DNA from: JAFDZV01 sp035549015
GTDB lineage: Bacteria > Bacteroidota > Ignavibacteria > OLB7
Reading direction: 5' to 3'
Length of the DNA stretch: 64,000 bases
Assembly: GCA_035549015.1 (NCBI GenBank)
Contig: DASZRW010000107.1
Location: forward strand, 90,082-154,081
Position numbers and translations under genes: made by a program. Shown in pieces: positions 1 to 9,251 of this stretch. Under the pieces are notes generated by a model, which saw only the letters and a program-made list of their open reading frames with translations, was not told where the DNA came from and made no database searches. Each line of letters starts with the position of its first letter. Within the stretch, counting starts at the first letter, position 1.

Positions 1-27
1 TGCATCGATGTACCCGGAACGTCACGA

Positions 28-1128
28 TTGACGGCGCAACGGGTAGCCGGCATTGCGGCGTTCGCTGTTCTGCTTCTGTTCGCGGCCGGACCGTCGCCCG
101 CGCAGGCACAAGGCGATTCGCTGGTAATGATTCCCAGCCCCGATGTGAGACCGGATCTCTGGGTGATGTTGCAGGATAGCGCCCGTGTCTATCTCGTGGT
201 TGATCATGATACGATGGACGCACATGGTGTTGCCCCGTCATATATGTTCAGCATGCACTATGACTCGATCGAGACGATCCAGTACCTCCTGACAGAGTGG
301 CGCCGCAACCAGACGAATCTCCGCCTGCCATCGTGGATCGATTCCCGTGTCGTCAATGCTTCTGCGACGATGCTCAGTTTCAACACCACCACGGACACAT
401 TCACCTGTGCAACGGGCGATACACTCAGCTTCTACCGCGAATTGTGGTGGTATGAATCGATGACGAGCGATCAGGATACGAACAACTACTACGCCCTTGA
501 TTCTCTCGACTATGCAATGGAACTCGTTCGCGATTCCGATTCCCTGCGTGCAGCACTGATCGACAGTATCGGCATCCTGCCGAACGATCATCCGGACCGC
601 CCACGGATTCATGGCACCCGCCCGTTGATCGCCCTGGTGCAATACCAGGTTCCCGCCGAACTCAACGGCGTGAAGACATTCATGCGGCTGTTGCTTTACC
701 ATCGCGGGACCGGGAAGTACTGGTTCACGCGGTCCGATCATTACACGATGGGCGCTTCCAATCGCCTGCAGGAGAGCAGCAGCAGATATTATCTCGATCT
801 CTTCGGACAGGGGAGCACGCTCTACAGGACTCAGCTCCTTGAAACGCTTGGTACACGCGGGCCGGAGAGCCCGCATCTCGACGTTGCCGTATCTGTGTCC
901 CAACCTTCGCATGCAACGATCTCCTTCGCTTCGGCGCCTGATGGCGGAGCAACATCCATAGCCATATACGACATGAACGGGCGCGCGCTCTTCTATCCCT
1001 TCTCTACTCCGGGATCGTCCGGCATGCAGAGCGTGGAGTATGACTTTCCACAAGGTGGCAGTTACTTCGTCGGGCTGCTTCACGATGGCCGGCTTGTCGC
1101 AGCGCGCAGGATTTCAATCATTCGCTGA
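28..1128 (+). CDS. Secreted protein with T9SS C-terminal sorting domain (5' end may lie outside the window)
   Basis: The product is 366 residues from a TTG start. A hydrophobic signal peptide (about residues 5-27, ending PAQAQG) leads into a body I do not recognise. The last 80 or so residues have the beta-sandwich pattern of a type IX sorting domain (hydrophobic strands, IAIYDMNGR, then GGSYFVGLLHDGR, ending in an Arg). That implies export by Sec and then T9SS to the cell surface. The frame is open back to base 1 with no stop, so the true start could be upstream; I chose the TTG because the signal peptide follows at once. The next gene begins 21 bp downstream, so the two may share a transcript. 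The function of the central region is unknown. Confidence 0.75.
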   Translation: MTAQRVAGIAAFAVLLLFAAGPSPAQAQGDSLVMIPSPDVRPDLWVMLQDSARVYLVVDHDTMDAHGVAPSYMFSMHYDSIETIQYLLTEWRRNQTNLRLPSWIDSRVVNASATMLSFNTTTDTFTCATGDTLSFYRELWWYESMTSDQDTNNYYALDSLDYAMELVRDSDSLRAALIDSIGILPNDHPDRPRIHGTRPLIALVQYQVPAELNGVKTFMRLLLYHRGTGKYWFTRSDHYTMGASNRLQESSSRYYLDLFGQGSTLYRTQLLETLGTRGPESPHLDVAVSVSQPSHATISFASAPDGGATSIAIYDMNGRALFYPFSTPGSSGMQSVEYDFPQGGSYFVGLLHDGRLVAARRISIIR

Positions 1129-1149
1129 TCTCATTCCAGGAGAAATCAC

Positions 1150-1671
1150 ATGTACGTACGCACCTGCATCTTTTCGATCTGCATAGTTGTCTGTCTAACG
1201 ATTACTACCGATCTCTTCGCGCGCGGCGAGACCCCGCCACCACCGCCCTTCGAAGGTGGAAATGCCGGTGACTGGCTTGGCGACGGCCCGATCTTCGGCT
1301 TCAAACATCCATGGGGGTTCGATATGCCTGGTGACCAACATGGCAATTTCGATAACGGAGAATATGGTTACGGATGGGGCGGCGGACGAGACCCAGGGCA
1401 CGGGAACTATGACCCGGGTCCAAACTCCTGCAGCTGCGGTCCCGAGAACGAATGCAATACAATCAACCACTACCGGTGCGAGCATCATATGGCGGGCTAC
1501 TGTGAAGCATGGTGCGCCTGCACCGTACTATTGCCGAAGGGGACTCCGCCGAAGGGCGCCATTTTGTTGGGAGCATGTACGCGCATGGCATCTCCGCGGA
1601 CGGAACCAAATGGTTGCGCAGTCGCTGGAGGAACCTGTAGCATCCATTATGGCATAGACCCGCATTATTGA
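1150..1671 (+). CDS. Small secreted cysteine-rich protein, function unknown
   Basis: The product is 173 residues. It starts at an ATG preceded by AGGAGA at good spacing. Residues 1-24 form a signal peptide (hydrophobic ICIVVCLTITTDLF, then ARG). After a Pro-rich stretch and a Gly/Asp/Trp-rich region, the C-terminal half contains about a dozen Cys residues (SCSCGPENEC, YRCEHH, YCEAWCACT), suggesting a disulfide-stabilised exported domain. I recognise no family. It lies 21 bp after the T9SS cargo gene in the same direction. The 200 bp that follow, up to the leftward gene ending at 1874, show no gene. Confidence 0.65.
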   Translation: MYVRTCIFSICIVVCLTITTDLFARGETPPPPPFEGGNAGDWLGDGPIFGFKHPWGFDMPGDQHGNFDNGEYGYGWGGGRDPGHGNYDPGPNSCSCGPENECNTINHYRCEHHMAGYCEAWCACTVLLPKGTPPKGAILLGACTRMASPRTEPNGCAVAGGTCSIHYGIDPHY

Positions 1672-1873
1672 TGGCACGGTGTTGATAAGCACTCCAAACC
1701 AAAGGGCCCGCCAGCGTAATCGTTGATGGGCCGTTCTATATCCGCGACCATCGAGGTCAACTTCTTCCTCCATGGTGTCTGCGCGCCTTCCGGGTGGTCT
1801 CGCTGCGTTGTTCCGGTGTCATGGTCTCGAATCTCGCCCTGCCGCCCTTCAAGATTGCAGCAGCGCCTGATCC

Positions 1874-2227
1874 TCATCCCCGCGCCGATCGGGCGCGCAG
1901 AACGAGCCTGATGCAGTGCCATTCAGCGAGCACTCCCAGCGCCACGAAGGGAATGGCCGTCACCACCACGAACCCGTCATCAATACAGTAGTTGAACCGG
2001 ACCACGGGCTCGAGAATCAGCAGCATCGAGAGGGACAGCACGATCGCCGGGCGCACGCCGGACTGCGGCGCCAGCAGCGCCCACACCAGCCCGGCCAAGC
2101 CAGCCGTCACGAAATAATTCCAGGGCCGCACCGAACCGTCGAACAGCCCACGATCCTCACCAGCACTGCCGGGCCCGTGGCATGCTCCGGAGGAACCATC
2201 ACCATACAGCCCGGGCCAAGCAGCCAA
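1874..2227 (-). CDS. Small putative membrane protein downstream of the DUF58 gene
   Basis: About 117 residues, with two or three hydrophobic segments (YFVTAGLAGLVWALL; AIVLSLSMLLILEP; FVVVTAIPFVALGVL) and a basic C-terminus. The start is uncertain: only a TTG at 2227 is available, and the frame is closed by a stop at 2279-2281. A Gly-rich and Pro-rich N-terminus suggests the real start may be further in. It is read in the same direction as the DUF58 gene, which ends at 2310, so it could be the second gene of that unit. Family unknown. The hydrophobic pattern is the only reason for calling it. Confidence 0.5.
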   Translation of the reverse strand: MAAWPGLYGDGSSGACHGPGSAGEDRGLFDGSVRPWNYFVTAGLAGLVWALLAPQSGVRPAIVLSLSMLLILEPVVRFNYCIDDGFVVVTAIPFVALGVLAEWHCIRLVLRARSARG

Positions 2228-2309
2228 CGCGTGGCTGGACGGCGGCCCTCCCCCTCCATCGTTGCATCGGGCGTCCTTTCAGCCGGTGCCTTCGCATCGG
2301 CGGATGGCA

Positions 2310-3206
2310 TCATCCCATCATCCGTCGCTTGTTGAGATATTCCACCAGCGTCCTGTCGAACGGCACGGATGTGTCCACCAGCAGGTAGTCGATATTGTGC
2401 AACCGGCACTCGCGCTTGATTCGTTCGGTGAATGCGTTCATCGCCTCCGCATATGCCGCACGCACCTGAAACGGCTGCGACACCATCTCCTCGCCGGTCT
2501 CCATGTCGCGGAACGTTGCATCGGTACCGAAATCGAACGATCGCTCCATCGGGTCCAGCACCTGAATCGCAAGCACCTCGTTCTGCTTGTGGCGAAAATG
2601 CTTCAGCGCGGTTATCACCTGATCCGGATCGTCGAAGAAATCGCTCAGCACAATCACCAACCCGCGGCGGCGTACCCGTTCGGCGATCAGGTTCAGCGAG
2701 CGCGCGGTGCCGGTTCCGTTGGAAGGCTTCGAGGCGGTAAGAAGCTTCAGCACTTCCTGAAGATAGCCCGGCCGCGAGCGGGGCGGCAGATAGCCGCGCA
2801 GCTCGGTGTCGTACACGGCCGCCCCCACGGCATCCTGCTGCCGCAGCATCAGCAGCGAGAGCGCGGCCGCCAGCGAGACCGCGTACTCGAACTTGCTGAT
2901 CCGATTCCCCGAATGATATCCCATGGAGGCCGAGGCATCAACCACCACATACCCCTTCAGGTTGGTCTCCTCCTCGTACTGCTTGATGTAGTAGCGATTC
3001 GTGCGTCCGTAGACCTTCCAGTCGATATACCGGATCTCGTCCCCCGGCATGTACTGGCGGTGCTCCGCAAACTCCACGGAGAAGCCGTGGTAGGGTGACT
3101 TGTGCAGGCCGGTGATGAATCCCTCCACCACCATCCGCGCGCGCAGCTCGAGCGAGGTGATGCGCGACACCACCTCCGGCTTCAGATATTCACGATAGTT
3201 CAGCAT
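2310..3206 (-). CDS. DUF58 / von Willebrand A-like domain protein
   Basis: The product is 298 residues from the ATG at 3206; the open frame continues further upstream, but that part is not protein-like. It has the hallmarks of DUF58: a central segment MPGDEIRYIDWKVYGRT (about 53-69) followed by a VWA fold with a metal-site motif D90-A-S-A-S. In many bacteria DUF58 proteins sit beside MoxR AAA ATPases and batA/batB genes and act in envelope or aerotolerance-related chaperone systems. No MoxR gene is visible here, so it would lie elsewhere. The 290 bp to the divergent enoyl-CoA hydratase gene should hold both promoters. Confidence 0.88.
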   Translation of the reverse strand: MLNYREYLKPEVVSRITSLELRARMVVEGFITGLHKSPYHGFSVEFAEHRQYMPGDEIRYIDWKVYGRTNRYYIKQYEEETNLKGYVVVDASASMGYHSGNRISKFEYAVSLAAALSLLMLRQQDAVGAAVYDTELRGYLPPRSRPGYLQEVLKLLTASKPSNGTGTARSLNLIAERVRRRGLVIVLSDFFDDPDQVITALKHFRHKQNEVLAIQVLDPMERSFDFGTDATFRDMETGEEMVSQPFQVRAAYAEAMNAFTERIKRECRLHNIDYLLVDTSVPFDRTLVEYLNKRRMMG

Positions 3207-3497
3207 GCAGTACCGTATGAATGTCCCCACACGGGGTACGAGGGTGGAACATACCACTACGGCGATGGTGTTGGCAACGCGAATGCGCGGCGCCGGCCGA
3301 TCCGGAAATGCAGACCCTCTCATCCCCCTTTGCGTCCCTCCGCGTCCTCCGCGGTGCTGCGTCCCTTGCGGGGCATCCGCGGCCCGCATCGCGAGCACCC
3401 AAGTGTTATCTTGCCCCGCATCTTTCAACATCCGAACGCCACGCGTCCACGAGCGCCGCCGGTTCGTGCGCGGACGCACAATCCTCACGCAGACACC

Positions 3498-4283
3498 ATG
3501 CAGTACGAGACCATTCTCATCGAGCGAAAGCCTGAAGGGTACGCAATCATCACGCTCAATCGCCCGGACAAGCTGAACGCACTCAACATCCAGCTTCTCG
3601 TGGAGCTTCGCTCGGCAATTGCCGATATCGCCGCCGACGCCGGCATCCGCGGGGTGATCATCACCGGAAGCGGCGAGAAGGCATTCGCCGCAGGCGCGGA
3701 CATCGCGGAACTGCATGAGCTGGACGGCACAACGGGGAGCGGTGCATCGGAACGCGGGCAGATGGTGTTCCTGATGATCGAGCAGCTCGGCAAGCCGGTG
3801 ATCGCCGCGGTCAACGGCTTCGCGCTCGGCGGCGGCTGCGAGCTGGCGATGGCGTGCCACATCCGTCTGGTGAGCGATCGCGCGAAGTTCGGGCAGCCGG
3901 AGGTGAACCTTGGCCTGATCCCCGGCTTCGGCGGTACGCAGCGCCTGACACGGCTCGTGGGGGCCGCACGATCGGCGGAATACAACCTCACCGGCGATAT
4001 GATCGATGCCTCAACCGCGGAACGCATCGGCCTCGCCAATCATGTCTATCCGGCCGCCGAGCTGATGGAACGCGCACAGGAGATGATGATCAAGATCCTT
4101 TCGAAGGGCCCGGTCGCTATCGAGAAAACATTGCGCGCCGTTGTAGCTGCTGTGGACGCTACCATCGAGGACGGCCTTGCATACGAGGCGCAGTTGTTCG
4201 GGGAGTGCTGCGGCACCAGCGACATGAAGGAGGGGACGAAGGCGTTCCTCGAGAAGCGCGCCGCGCAGTTCACCGGCCACTAG
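3498..4283 (+). CDS. Enoyl-CoA hydratase/isomerase (crotonase) family protein
   Basis: The product is 261 residues, the normal length for a single-domain crotonase. It catalyses hydration of 2-trans-enoyl-CoA thioesters (beta-oxidation or a related acyl-CoA pathway). The crotonase signature is present: the oxyanion-hole segment AFAAGADIAEL (62-72), GGGCELAMACH (111-121) with E115, and QPEVNLGLIPGFGGTQRL with E135. These are the two glutamates expected for true hydratase activity. The start ATG begins MQYETILIERK, the usual N-terminus. A longer upstream reading of the frame is Arg/Pro-rich and rejected. It is followed 62 bp later by a sugar-dehydrogenase-like gene with no evident functional link. 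Confidence 0.92.
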   Translation: MQYETILIERKPEGYAIITLNRPDKLNALNIQLLVELRSAIADIAADAGIRGVIITGSGEKAFAAGADIAELHELDGTTGSGASERGQMVFLMIEQLGKPVIAAVNGFALGGGCELAMACHIRLVSDRAKFGQPEVNLGLIPGFGGTQRLTRLVGAARSAEYNLTGDMIDASTAERIGLANHVYPAAELMERAQEMMIKILSKGPVAIEKTLRAVVAAVDATIEDGLAYEAQLFGECCGTSDMKEGTKAFLEKRAAQFTGH

Positions 4284-4345
4284 GCCCGGCAACACATCAG
4301 GCGCCGCACGCGCGGCGCATTCATCAACGATCCACCCCAGGCACC

Positions 4346-5776
4346 ATGAGGACAGTTGCTTCCATCGTACTCGCAGCCATTCTCGGCGCGGCGTGCTCGC
4401 GGGCACAGACCTTCGGCACAGCGCCGGCGTTTCCAAACCTTCACTTCAACGGCCCGATAGGCCTCTACTCGGTGCCGGGAAGTTCTACGCTCTATGTGGT
4501 GGAGCAGGGGGGACGGATCCGTGCGTTCAACAACGATCCGGCCACGGCAACCTCGCGTACATTCCTGGACATCAGCGACAGCATCACCTCGGGAGGCGAG
4601 ACCGGACTGCTTGGCCTGGCGTTCGATCCCAACTACAACAACAACGGCTATTTCTACCTGGACTATACACGCACGGTCAACGGTCAGCTTCAGACGGTGA
4701 TCTCCCGCATGTCCAGATCGCTGATCGATTCCCTGCACGCCGATCGGAACACCGAGAAGATCCTGCTGGTGATCGATCAGCCGTATGCGAACCACAACGG
4801 CGGGCAGATCGTGTTCGGACCGGACGGATATCTCTACATCGCCATGGGGGACGGCGGCAGCGGCGGCGATCCGCAGGGGAACGGGCAGAACCGCACGAAG
4901 CTTCTCGGGAAGATCCTCCGCATCGACGTTCACGGCACGTCCCCCGGGCTCGAATACGGCATTCCCCCAACGAACCCGTTCGCGGGGAACAGCTCCGGCT
5001 ACCGCCAGGAGATCTACACGTGGGGAATGCGCAACACGTGGCGCTTCAGCTTCGATCCCGTTACCGGATGGCTCTGGGCCGGCGACGTTGGCCAGGACCG
5101 CTGGGAGGAGATCGACATTCTGGAGGCCGGCCGGAACTACGGCTGGAACATCACCGAAGGTTTCCACTGCTACAATGCGTCCACATGCGATACGACCGGC
5201 CTTACCCAGCCGATCTGGGAGTACCCGCACGATAACACCGGCGGGCAGTCCATCACCGGCGGGTTCGTCTATCGCGGCCCATCGCTCCCATCGCTGGTTG
5301 GGAAATACATCTATGCAGACTACGTGAAGGGAAAGATCTGGGCACTGACCTATCAGCCCGGACAGCCGGCCACCAACACACTCCTGCGCGCAACGAGCTA
5401 CCTGATCACCTCCTTCGGCGTCGACTCCCAGAACGAGCTCTACTTCTGCGCCTCCGATGGCAACATCTACAAGCTGATCCAGACATCCGGTGTGGATGCC
5501 GCAAGCCGGCAGGACCGGACCGCGCTCATCCAGATCGCTCCCAATCCCTCCGGCACGGCCACGCTGATCGACTACACGCTCGCTGCGGACGGCCCCGTGC
5601 TCATCACGCTTCATGATGCCACCGGCCGCCTTGTCCGCACACTGGTGGACGGCCAACAGAGCGCCGGCGAACACGGAGTGATGCTGGACGCAACCACGCT
5701 CCCGAGCGCAACCTACTTCTGCCGCCTCGCCGCGGCCGGAAGCGTCAGCACGCGCCCCGTGGTTCTTACGCGATAG
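4346..5776 (+). CDS. Secreted glucose/sorbosone dehydrogenase-like beta-propeller with T9SS sorting domain
   Basis: The product is 476 residues. The signal peptide is residues 1-21. The body is a PQQ-type soluble aldose dehydrogenase (GSDH) beta-propeller: ETGLLGLAFDPNY, then NHNGGQIVFGPDGYLYIAMGDGG, GKILRIDVHG, then WGMRNTWRFSFDP and WAGDVGQDRWEEID. The C-terminal 80 or so residues are a T9SS sorting domain (APNPSGTATLIDYTL, LHDATGRLVRTL, LPSATYFCRL), so it is probably displayed on the cell surface. Sugar oxidation is the known activity of family members, but many secreted homologues are uncharacterised. It ends just before a strong bidirectional terminator shared with the converging gene. 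Confidence 0.88.
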   Translation: MRTVASIVLAAILGAACSRAQTFGTAPAFPNLHFNGPIGLYSVPGSSTLYVVEQGGRIRAFNNDPATATSRTFLDISDSITSGGETGLLGLAFDPNYNNNGYFYLDYTRTVNGQLQTVISRMSRSLIDSLHADRNTEKILLVIDQPYANHNGGQIVFGPDGYLYIAMGDGGSGGDPQGNGQNRTKLLGKILRIDVHGTSPGLEYGIPPTNPFAGNSSGYRQEIYTWGMRNTWRFSFDPVTGWLWAGDVGQDRWEEIDILEAGRNYGWNITEGFHCYNASTCDTTGLTQPIWEYPHDNTGGQSITGGFVYRGPSLPSLVGKYIYADYVKGKIWALTYQPGQPATNTLLRATSYLITSFGVDSQNELYFCASDGNIYKLIQTSGVDAASRQDRTALIQIAPNPSGTATLIDYTLAADGPVLITLHDATGRLVRTLVDGQQSAGEHGVMLDATTLPSATYFCRLAAAGSVSTRPVVLTR

Positions 5777-5822
5777 CTGCGATCGCACCGTTGTGGCGTT
5801 GGCTTCGCACACATCACTCGAA

Positions 5823-5855
5823 AACGGGGATCGATCACAGTGATCGATCCCCGTT
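5823..5855. terminator. Strong bidirectional hairpin terminator between convergent genes
   Basis: A perfect 15-bp inverted repeat, AACGGGGATCGATCA, and its complement are separated by CAG. The stem has AAAA on its left side (T-run for leftward transcription) and GTTGTT on its right. It sits between the stop of the rightward sugar-dehydrogenase-like gene and that of the leftward propeller gene, exactly where a shared terminator is expected. Confidence 0.9.
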
Positions 5856-5933
5856 GTTGTTCCTATGCCATCGGAGGCTGCCGGCGGAACGGATTCAGCC
5901 GGCCATCAATCACTCCCAATCTCCAACAGGCCT

Positions 5934-8078
5934 CTACCGTACCACCACGAATGTTCCGGCGGAGACTGCTCCATCGGCGTGAATGCGGTAGATGTAGCAG
6001 CCGCTGGGGAGCGCACCGGCATCCACGCGCACGCTCTGCTCTCCCTCTGGAAGACGGCCGCTGAAGATCGTGCCGCACGGCCGGCCATCGAGCGCAACGA
6101 GATCGATCGAGACGTCTGATGCATGCGGCATCGTGAAGCCGATCGAGGCGCTGTTCGAGACGGGATTCGGATGCACCACGGAGCCGAGCGCTGCAACCGC
6201 GTGCGACGGCGCCTCCACACCGCTGGAGACTCCCTGCTCGTTGAAGAGCGCGGCGCCGCCGTCGACCATGCCGATCATGATGTTGCCGTTGTGATCGAGC
6301 GCAAGCGCCTGCACGTTGTTGTCCGGAAGCGGGGAGTTGTACGTGGAGAACACCACCCAGCGATCGTTGTCTGCAAGACGCGCAATGCCGCCGCCGCTTA
6401 CGCCGGCCCACACCTGGCCGTACTTGTCCACGAGGAGCGAGGTGACGTTGTTTCCGGGCAGGCCCGCATGCATGGAGTCCAGCAGCGTCCAGCCGGAGGC
6501 ATTGTACCGGGCCACGCCGCCGTTCGCCATGCCGATGTAGACATCACCGTTGTGTGCGGCTGCAATCGCCTGCACCTGATCGTCCGGCAGCGACGAGCTG
6601 GTCATGGTGAATGTCTTCCAGGTGCTGTCCGCCTTGTAGCCGCAGCCATGGTCGGTGCCCACCCACACCCGGTTGCTCCTGTCCACGGCAATCGCCGTGA
6701 TGTTGTCGAACGGAAGCTTGTTGTGCAGTTGATCGAACCCGAGCCAGTTCCCGTCGCCGAAGGACTTCACGCCCAGGCCGTCCGTTCCAACCCAGACCGT
6801 TCCGCTGCTGTCCAGTGCAACGCATGTCACCGGGATCTGCAACGGAGAGTTGGTGGCCGTATAGGATGTCCACGTGCCGTTGTCGTGTACGGAGAGCCCG
6901 AGGCTGGTCGCAACCCAGATGCGGCCGTTGTAATCCGCAAGCATGCCGCGAACCGTTGTGGAGGGGAGCACGTCGTTCGCGTCGGTGAAGACGTGCCATT
7001 GCTGATCCGCCGTTTCCGCGACGCCGAAGTAACGCGATCCGAACCAGAGCCCCCCCTTGCTGTCGCCGGCGAGCGCGCTGATGGAGTTGCTGGTGAAGGG
7101 GACGGTCTGCGTGGAGGTCACATGCCAGCCGGAACCGGTGCGGTGAACCAGCCCGCCCGACGTGGCGAGCCAGAGCGATCCGTCGGAACCGAACATCATC
7201 CGGTGCACTTCAACATCGGGAAGCCCGCTGTCGCTGGTGATCGCCGTCCAGTTCCTGCCATCGAACCATGCAAGCCCTGCCGAGGCAGTGGCGGCCCAGA
7301 CATGCCCCTGCCCGTCCAGTGCGAGCGAGGCGATGTTGTTCGTGGGAAGCGCGGAGTTGGTGATGTCGTACGTCCACCAGGACGTGCCGTCGTACACCGA
7401 GACCCCCTTCGAGGTTGCGGCCCAGACCTTGCCCGAGGTGTCGGTAAGCACATCGTTGACATAGTTGGACGAGATCTCGCCGTTGTCGTCGCTGTGCGTT
7501 GTCCAGGTGGTGCCGTCGAATTCGGCAATTCCCTTCCCATTGGTCCCGGCCCAGACATGCCCCTGCCTGTCGGTCGTGATGCCGTAGATGTTGTTGTCCG
7601 GAAGCGTGGACGTCTCCGCGGAGTAGACCGTCCAGTGCGTACCGTCGAAGCGGGCAAGCCCGTTGTAGTAGGTACCTACCCAGATCGCACCGTCGGCGGC
7701 GCGATGCAGGCAGGTGAGATCGTTCGCCGGAATGGGAGAGTTGTGCGTATTGTAGACCTGCCAGTTCACACCGTCGAAATGAGCAAGGCCGCCCCAGGTT
7801 GCAATCCAGGTTCCACGGGCGCTGTCGCTCAGGAAGGCGGTGATCACGTTGCTCGGCAGGCCGGAGTTGGCGCGATAGAAGAACGTGGACTTGTCGATGC
7901 CGGTCTGATATCGGACAAGAGCGCCCGATGTGCCTACCCAGATGTCACCCCCGAGCTCGAACAAGGCCTGGGCGGTATGCGTGTCGGTGAAGTTTATCCA
8001 CTGCTGTGCACGTATCACCGAGGGAGAGAGAGCAGCCAGCACCGCAACGAGCGCCAGTACTGCGTAACGAGTCTTCAT
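5934..8078 (-). CDS. Secreted two-component-regulator-type propeller protein with T9SS sorting domain
   Basis: The product is 714 residues from the ATG at 8078, which is followed by a signal peptide (MKTRYAVLALVAVLAALSPS). The body consists of about a dozen tandem propeller blades of 45-55 residues with the pattern W(V/A)(G/A)T..G...(F/Y)DG..W..(Y/F)....S.LP.N.I..(I/L)A.D..G..W. Such blades normally form the periplasmic sensor of hybrid two-component systems. Here no membrane segment, kinase or DNA-binding domain follows. The chain ends in a T9SS sorting domain (HPNPVSNSASIGFTMP, LVALDGRPCGTIF, PSGCYIYRI, FVVVR). It is thus a stand-alone exported propeller of unknown ligand. Confidence 0.88.
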   Translation of the reverse strand: MKTRYAVLALVAVLAALSPSVIRAQQWINFTDTHTAQALFELGGDIWVGTSGALVRYQTGIDKSTFFYRANSGLPSNVITAFLSDSARGTWIATWGGLAHFDGVNWQVYNTHNSPIPANDLTCLHRAADGAIWVGTYYNGLARFDGTHWTVYSAETSTLPDNNIYGITTDRQGHVWAGTNGKGIAEFDGTTWTTHSDDNGEISSNYVNDVLTDTSGKVWAATSKGVSVYDGTSWWTYDITNSALPTNNIASLALDGQGHVWAATASAGLAWFDGRNWTAITSDSGLPDVEVHRMMFGSDGSLWLATSGGLVHRTGSGWHVTSTQTVPFTSNSISALAGDSKGGLWFGSRYFGVAETADQQWHVFTDANDVLPSTTVRGMLADYNGRIWVATSLGLSVHDNGTWTSYTATNSPLQIPVTCVALDSSGTVWVGTDGLGVKSFGDGNWLGFDQLHNKLPFDNITAIAVDRSNRVWVGTDHGCGYKADSTWKTFTMTSSSLPDDQVQAIAAAHNGDVYIGMANGGVARYNASGWTLLDSMHAGLPGNNVTSLLVDKYGQVWAGVSGGGIARLADNDRWVVFSTYNSPLPDNNVQALALDHNGNIMIGMVDGGAALFNEQGVSSGVEAPSHAVAALGSVVHPNPVSNSASIGFTMPHASDVSIDLVALDGRPCGTIFSGRLPEGEQSVRVDAGALPSGCYIYRIHADGAVSAGTFVVVR

Positions 8079-8276
8079 GGAACACCCACATGTTTGTTTC
8101 GATGAGTGGACCTCGCCGACGATAGAACGTGAACTACTGGACAGCACACGGAAGGAATGAAGCGAAACTATGGTTCGCTCTCGACATGAGGAAGAGGAGG
8201 GGAGGAAGATTCGGCGGCGCGGGGCCGCAACGGGCCGTGGGGCGCCGAATGGCCGGCCGAGAGCCGGTGAAGATGG

Positions 8277-9251
8277 CTAGAGGGGACGGGAGACACCGTC
8301 GCGCTGGAGCCGGGAACGGATCATTGCGGCCACGAGCGGCACCATGATCTCGTGATGGCCGGTAAAGGTAAAGCCGCGCCCGCCATCCTGTGTCGGCCGG
8401 GTAACCACGTTGACGCGCGGACGGTAATGCTGCAGCATGTCGAAGTTGGCCGTTGTGAAGTCGAAGGCCTGGGCGCCGAGGTTTCGCGCAACCGTGAGCG
8501 CCTTCAGGAACACCTCCGGAAGTATCACCGCCGACCCCACGTTCATCACCACGCCGCCGCCGCCCAGATCGCGCAGCTCATGGCAGAGCAGCCTGAAGTC
8601 GCGGAAGGATAGTTCTCCGGTCGCCTCACCGCTCATCGACGGCTGCTGATGAACGATGTCCGTGCCGATCGCAGCATGCACGGTGATCGGGATGCCGGCG
8701 CGCACGCAGGCCGCCATGATGCATGGACGCCCAGTGGCCGAATCCAACAGCCGCTCGCCGAGCGCCTCACCAAACCCGATCTCCCGATCGCTTCCATGAT
8801 AGGCATCGCGAAGCACACCGTTGATGAACTCACCGGTCTGCCGCGACATTCCGAACGTGCCGTCCGTGATCGTTGCGGCAACATCCTCCGACGTCTCGCC
8901 GAACAGGCAGGACTCGGTATCATGGATGGCCGCGGCCGAGTTCATGGCGACGCCGCTCAGCACGCGACGCTCTATCAGATCGCATATCACCGGAGCCAGC
9001 CCCACCTTCACCACGTGCGCTCCCATCATCAGCACGAACGGCCTGCCGGCCCGTACGGCATTCACCGCGCGTTCCACGAAGGCACGGAGATCGCGCGCCG
9101 CAAGGATGTCCGGGAGCGAATCGATGAATGCATCGAACGTCCCGTTCGGTTCGCACGGGCGTGCCCACTCCTCTTCGAGCACCTTGCTCTGCCGATCGTC
9201 GATCGAAATGAGAGTGACCCCGGAGAGGTCGGCCTTTGGATAGCGTGACAT
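8277..9251 (-). CDS. Conserved hypothetical protein, possibly deoxyhypusine-synthase-like fold
   Basis: The product is 324 residues from the ATG at 9251. It is rich in conserved-looking motifs: SLPDILAARDLRAFVERA, FVLMMGAHVVKVGLAPVICDLIERR, AMNSAAAIHDTE, HAAIGTDIVHQQPSMSG, GGGGVVMNVGSAVILPEVFLKA and a C-terminal FTFTGHHEIMVPLVAAMI. I recall this as a widespread bacterial family sometimes annotated near deoxyhypusine synthase, but I cannot confirm it, and the classical DHS GSDSGA motif is absent. A nucleotide-binding Rossmann-like fold is plausible from the Gly-rich segments. It is a single gene, with the region beyond 9251 noncoding. Confidence 0.7.
   Translation of the reverse strand: MSRYPKADLSGVTLISIDDRQSKVLEEEWARPCEPNGTFDAFIDSLPDILAARDLRAFVERAVNAVRAGRPFVLMMGAHVVKVGLAPVICDLIERRVLSGVAMNSAAAIHDTESCLFGETSEDVAATITDGTFGMSRQTGEFINGVLRDAYHGSDREIGFGEALGERLLDSATGRPCIMAACVRAGIPITVHAAIGTDIVHQQPSMSGEATGELSFRDFRLLCHELRDLGGGGVVMNVGSAVILPEVFLKALTVARNLGAQAFDFTTANFDMLQHYRPRVNVVTRPTQDGGRGFTFTGHHEIMVPLVAAMIRSRLQRDGVSRPL

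Noticed and set aside
6123..8105. Long open frame (660 codons) antisense to the propeller gene
   Set aside because: Arg/His/Val-rich shadow of the codon bias of the real gene, with no domain or start signals. The same applies to antisense frames at 31458-33374, 42856-44493, 45034-47340 and 59049-60677.
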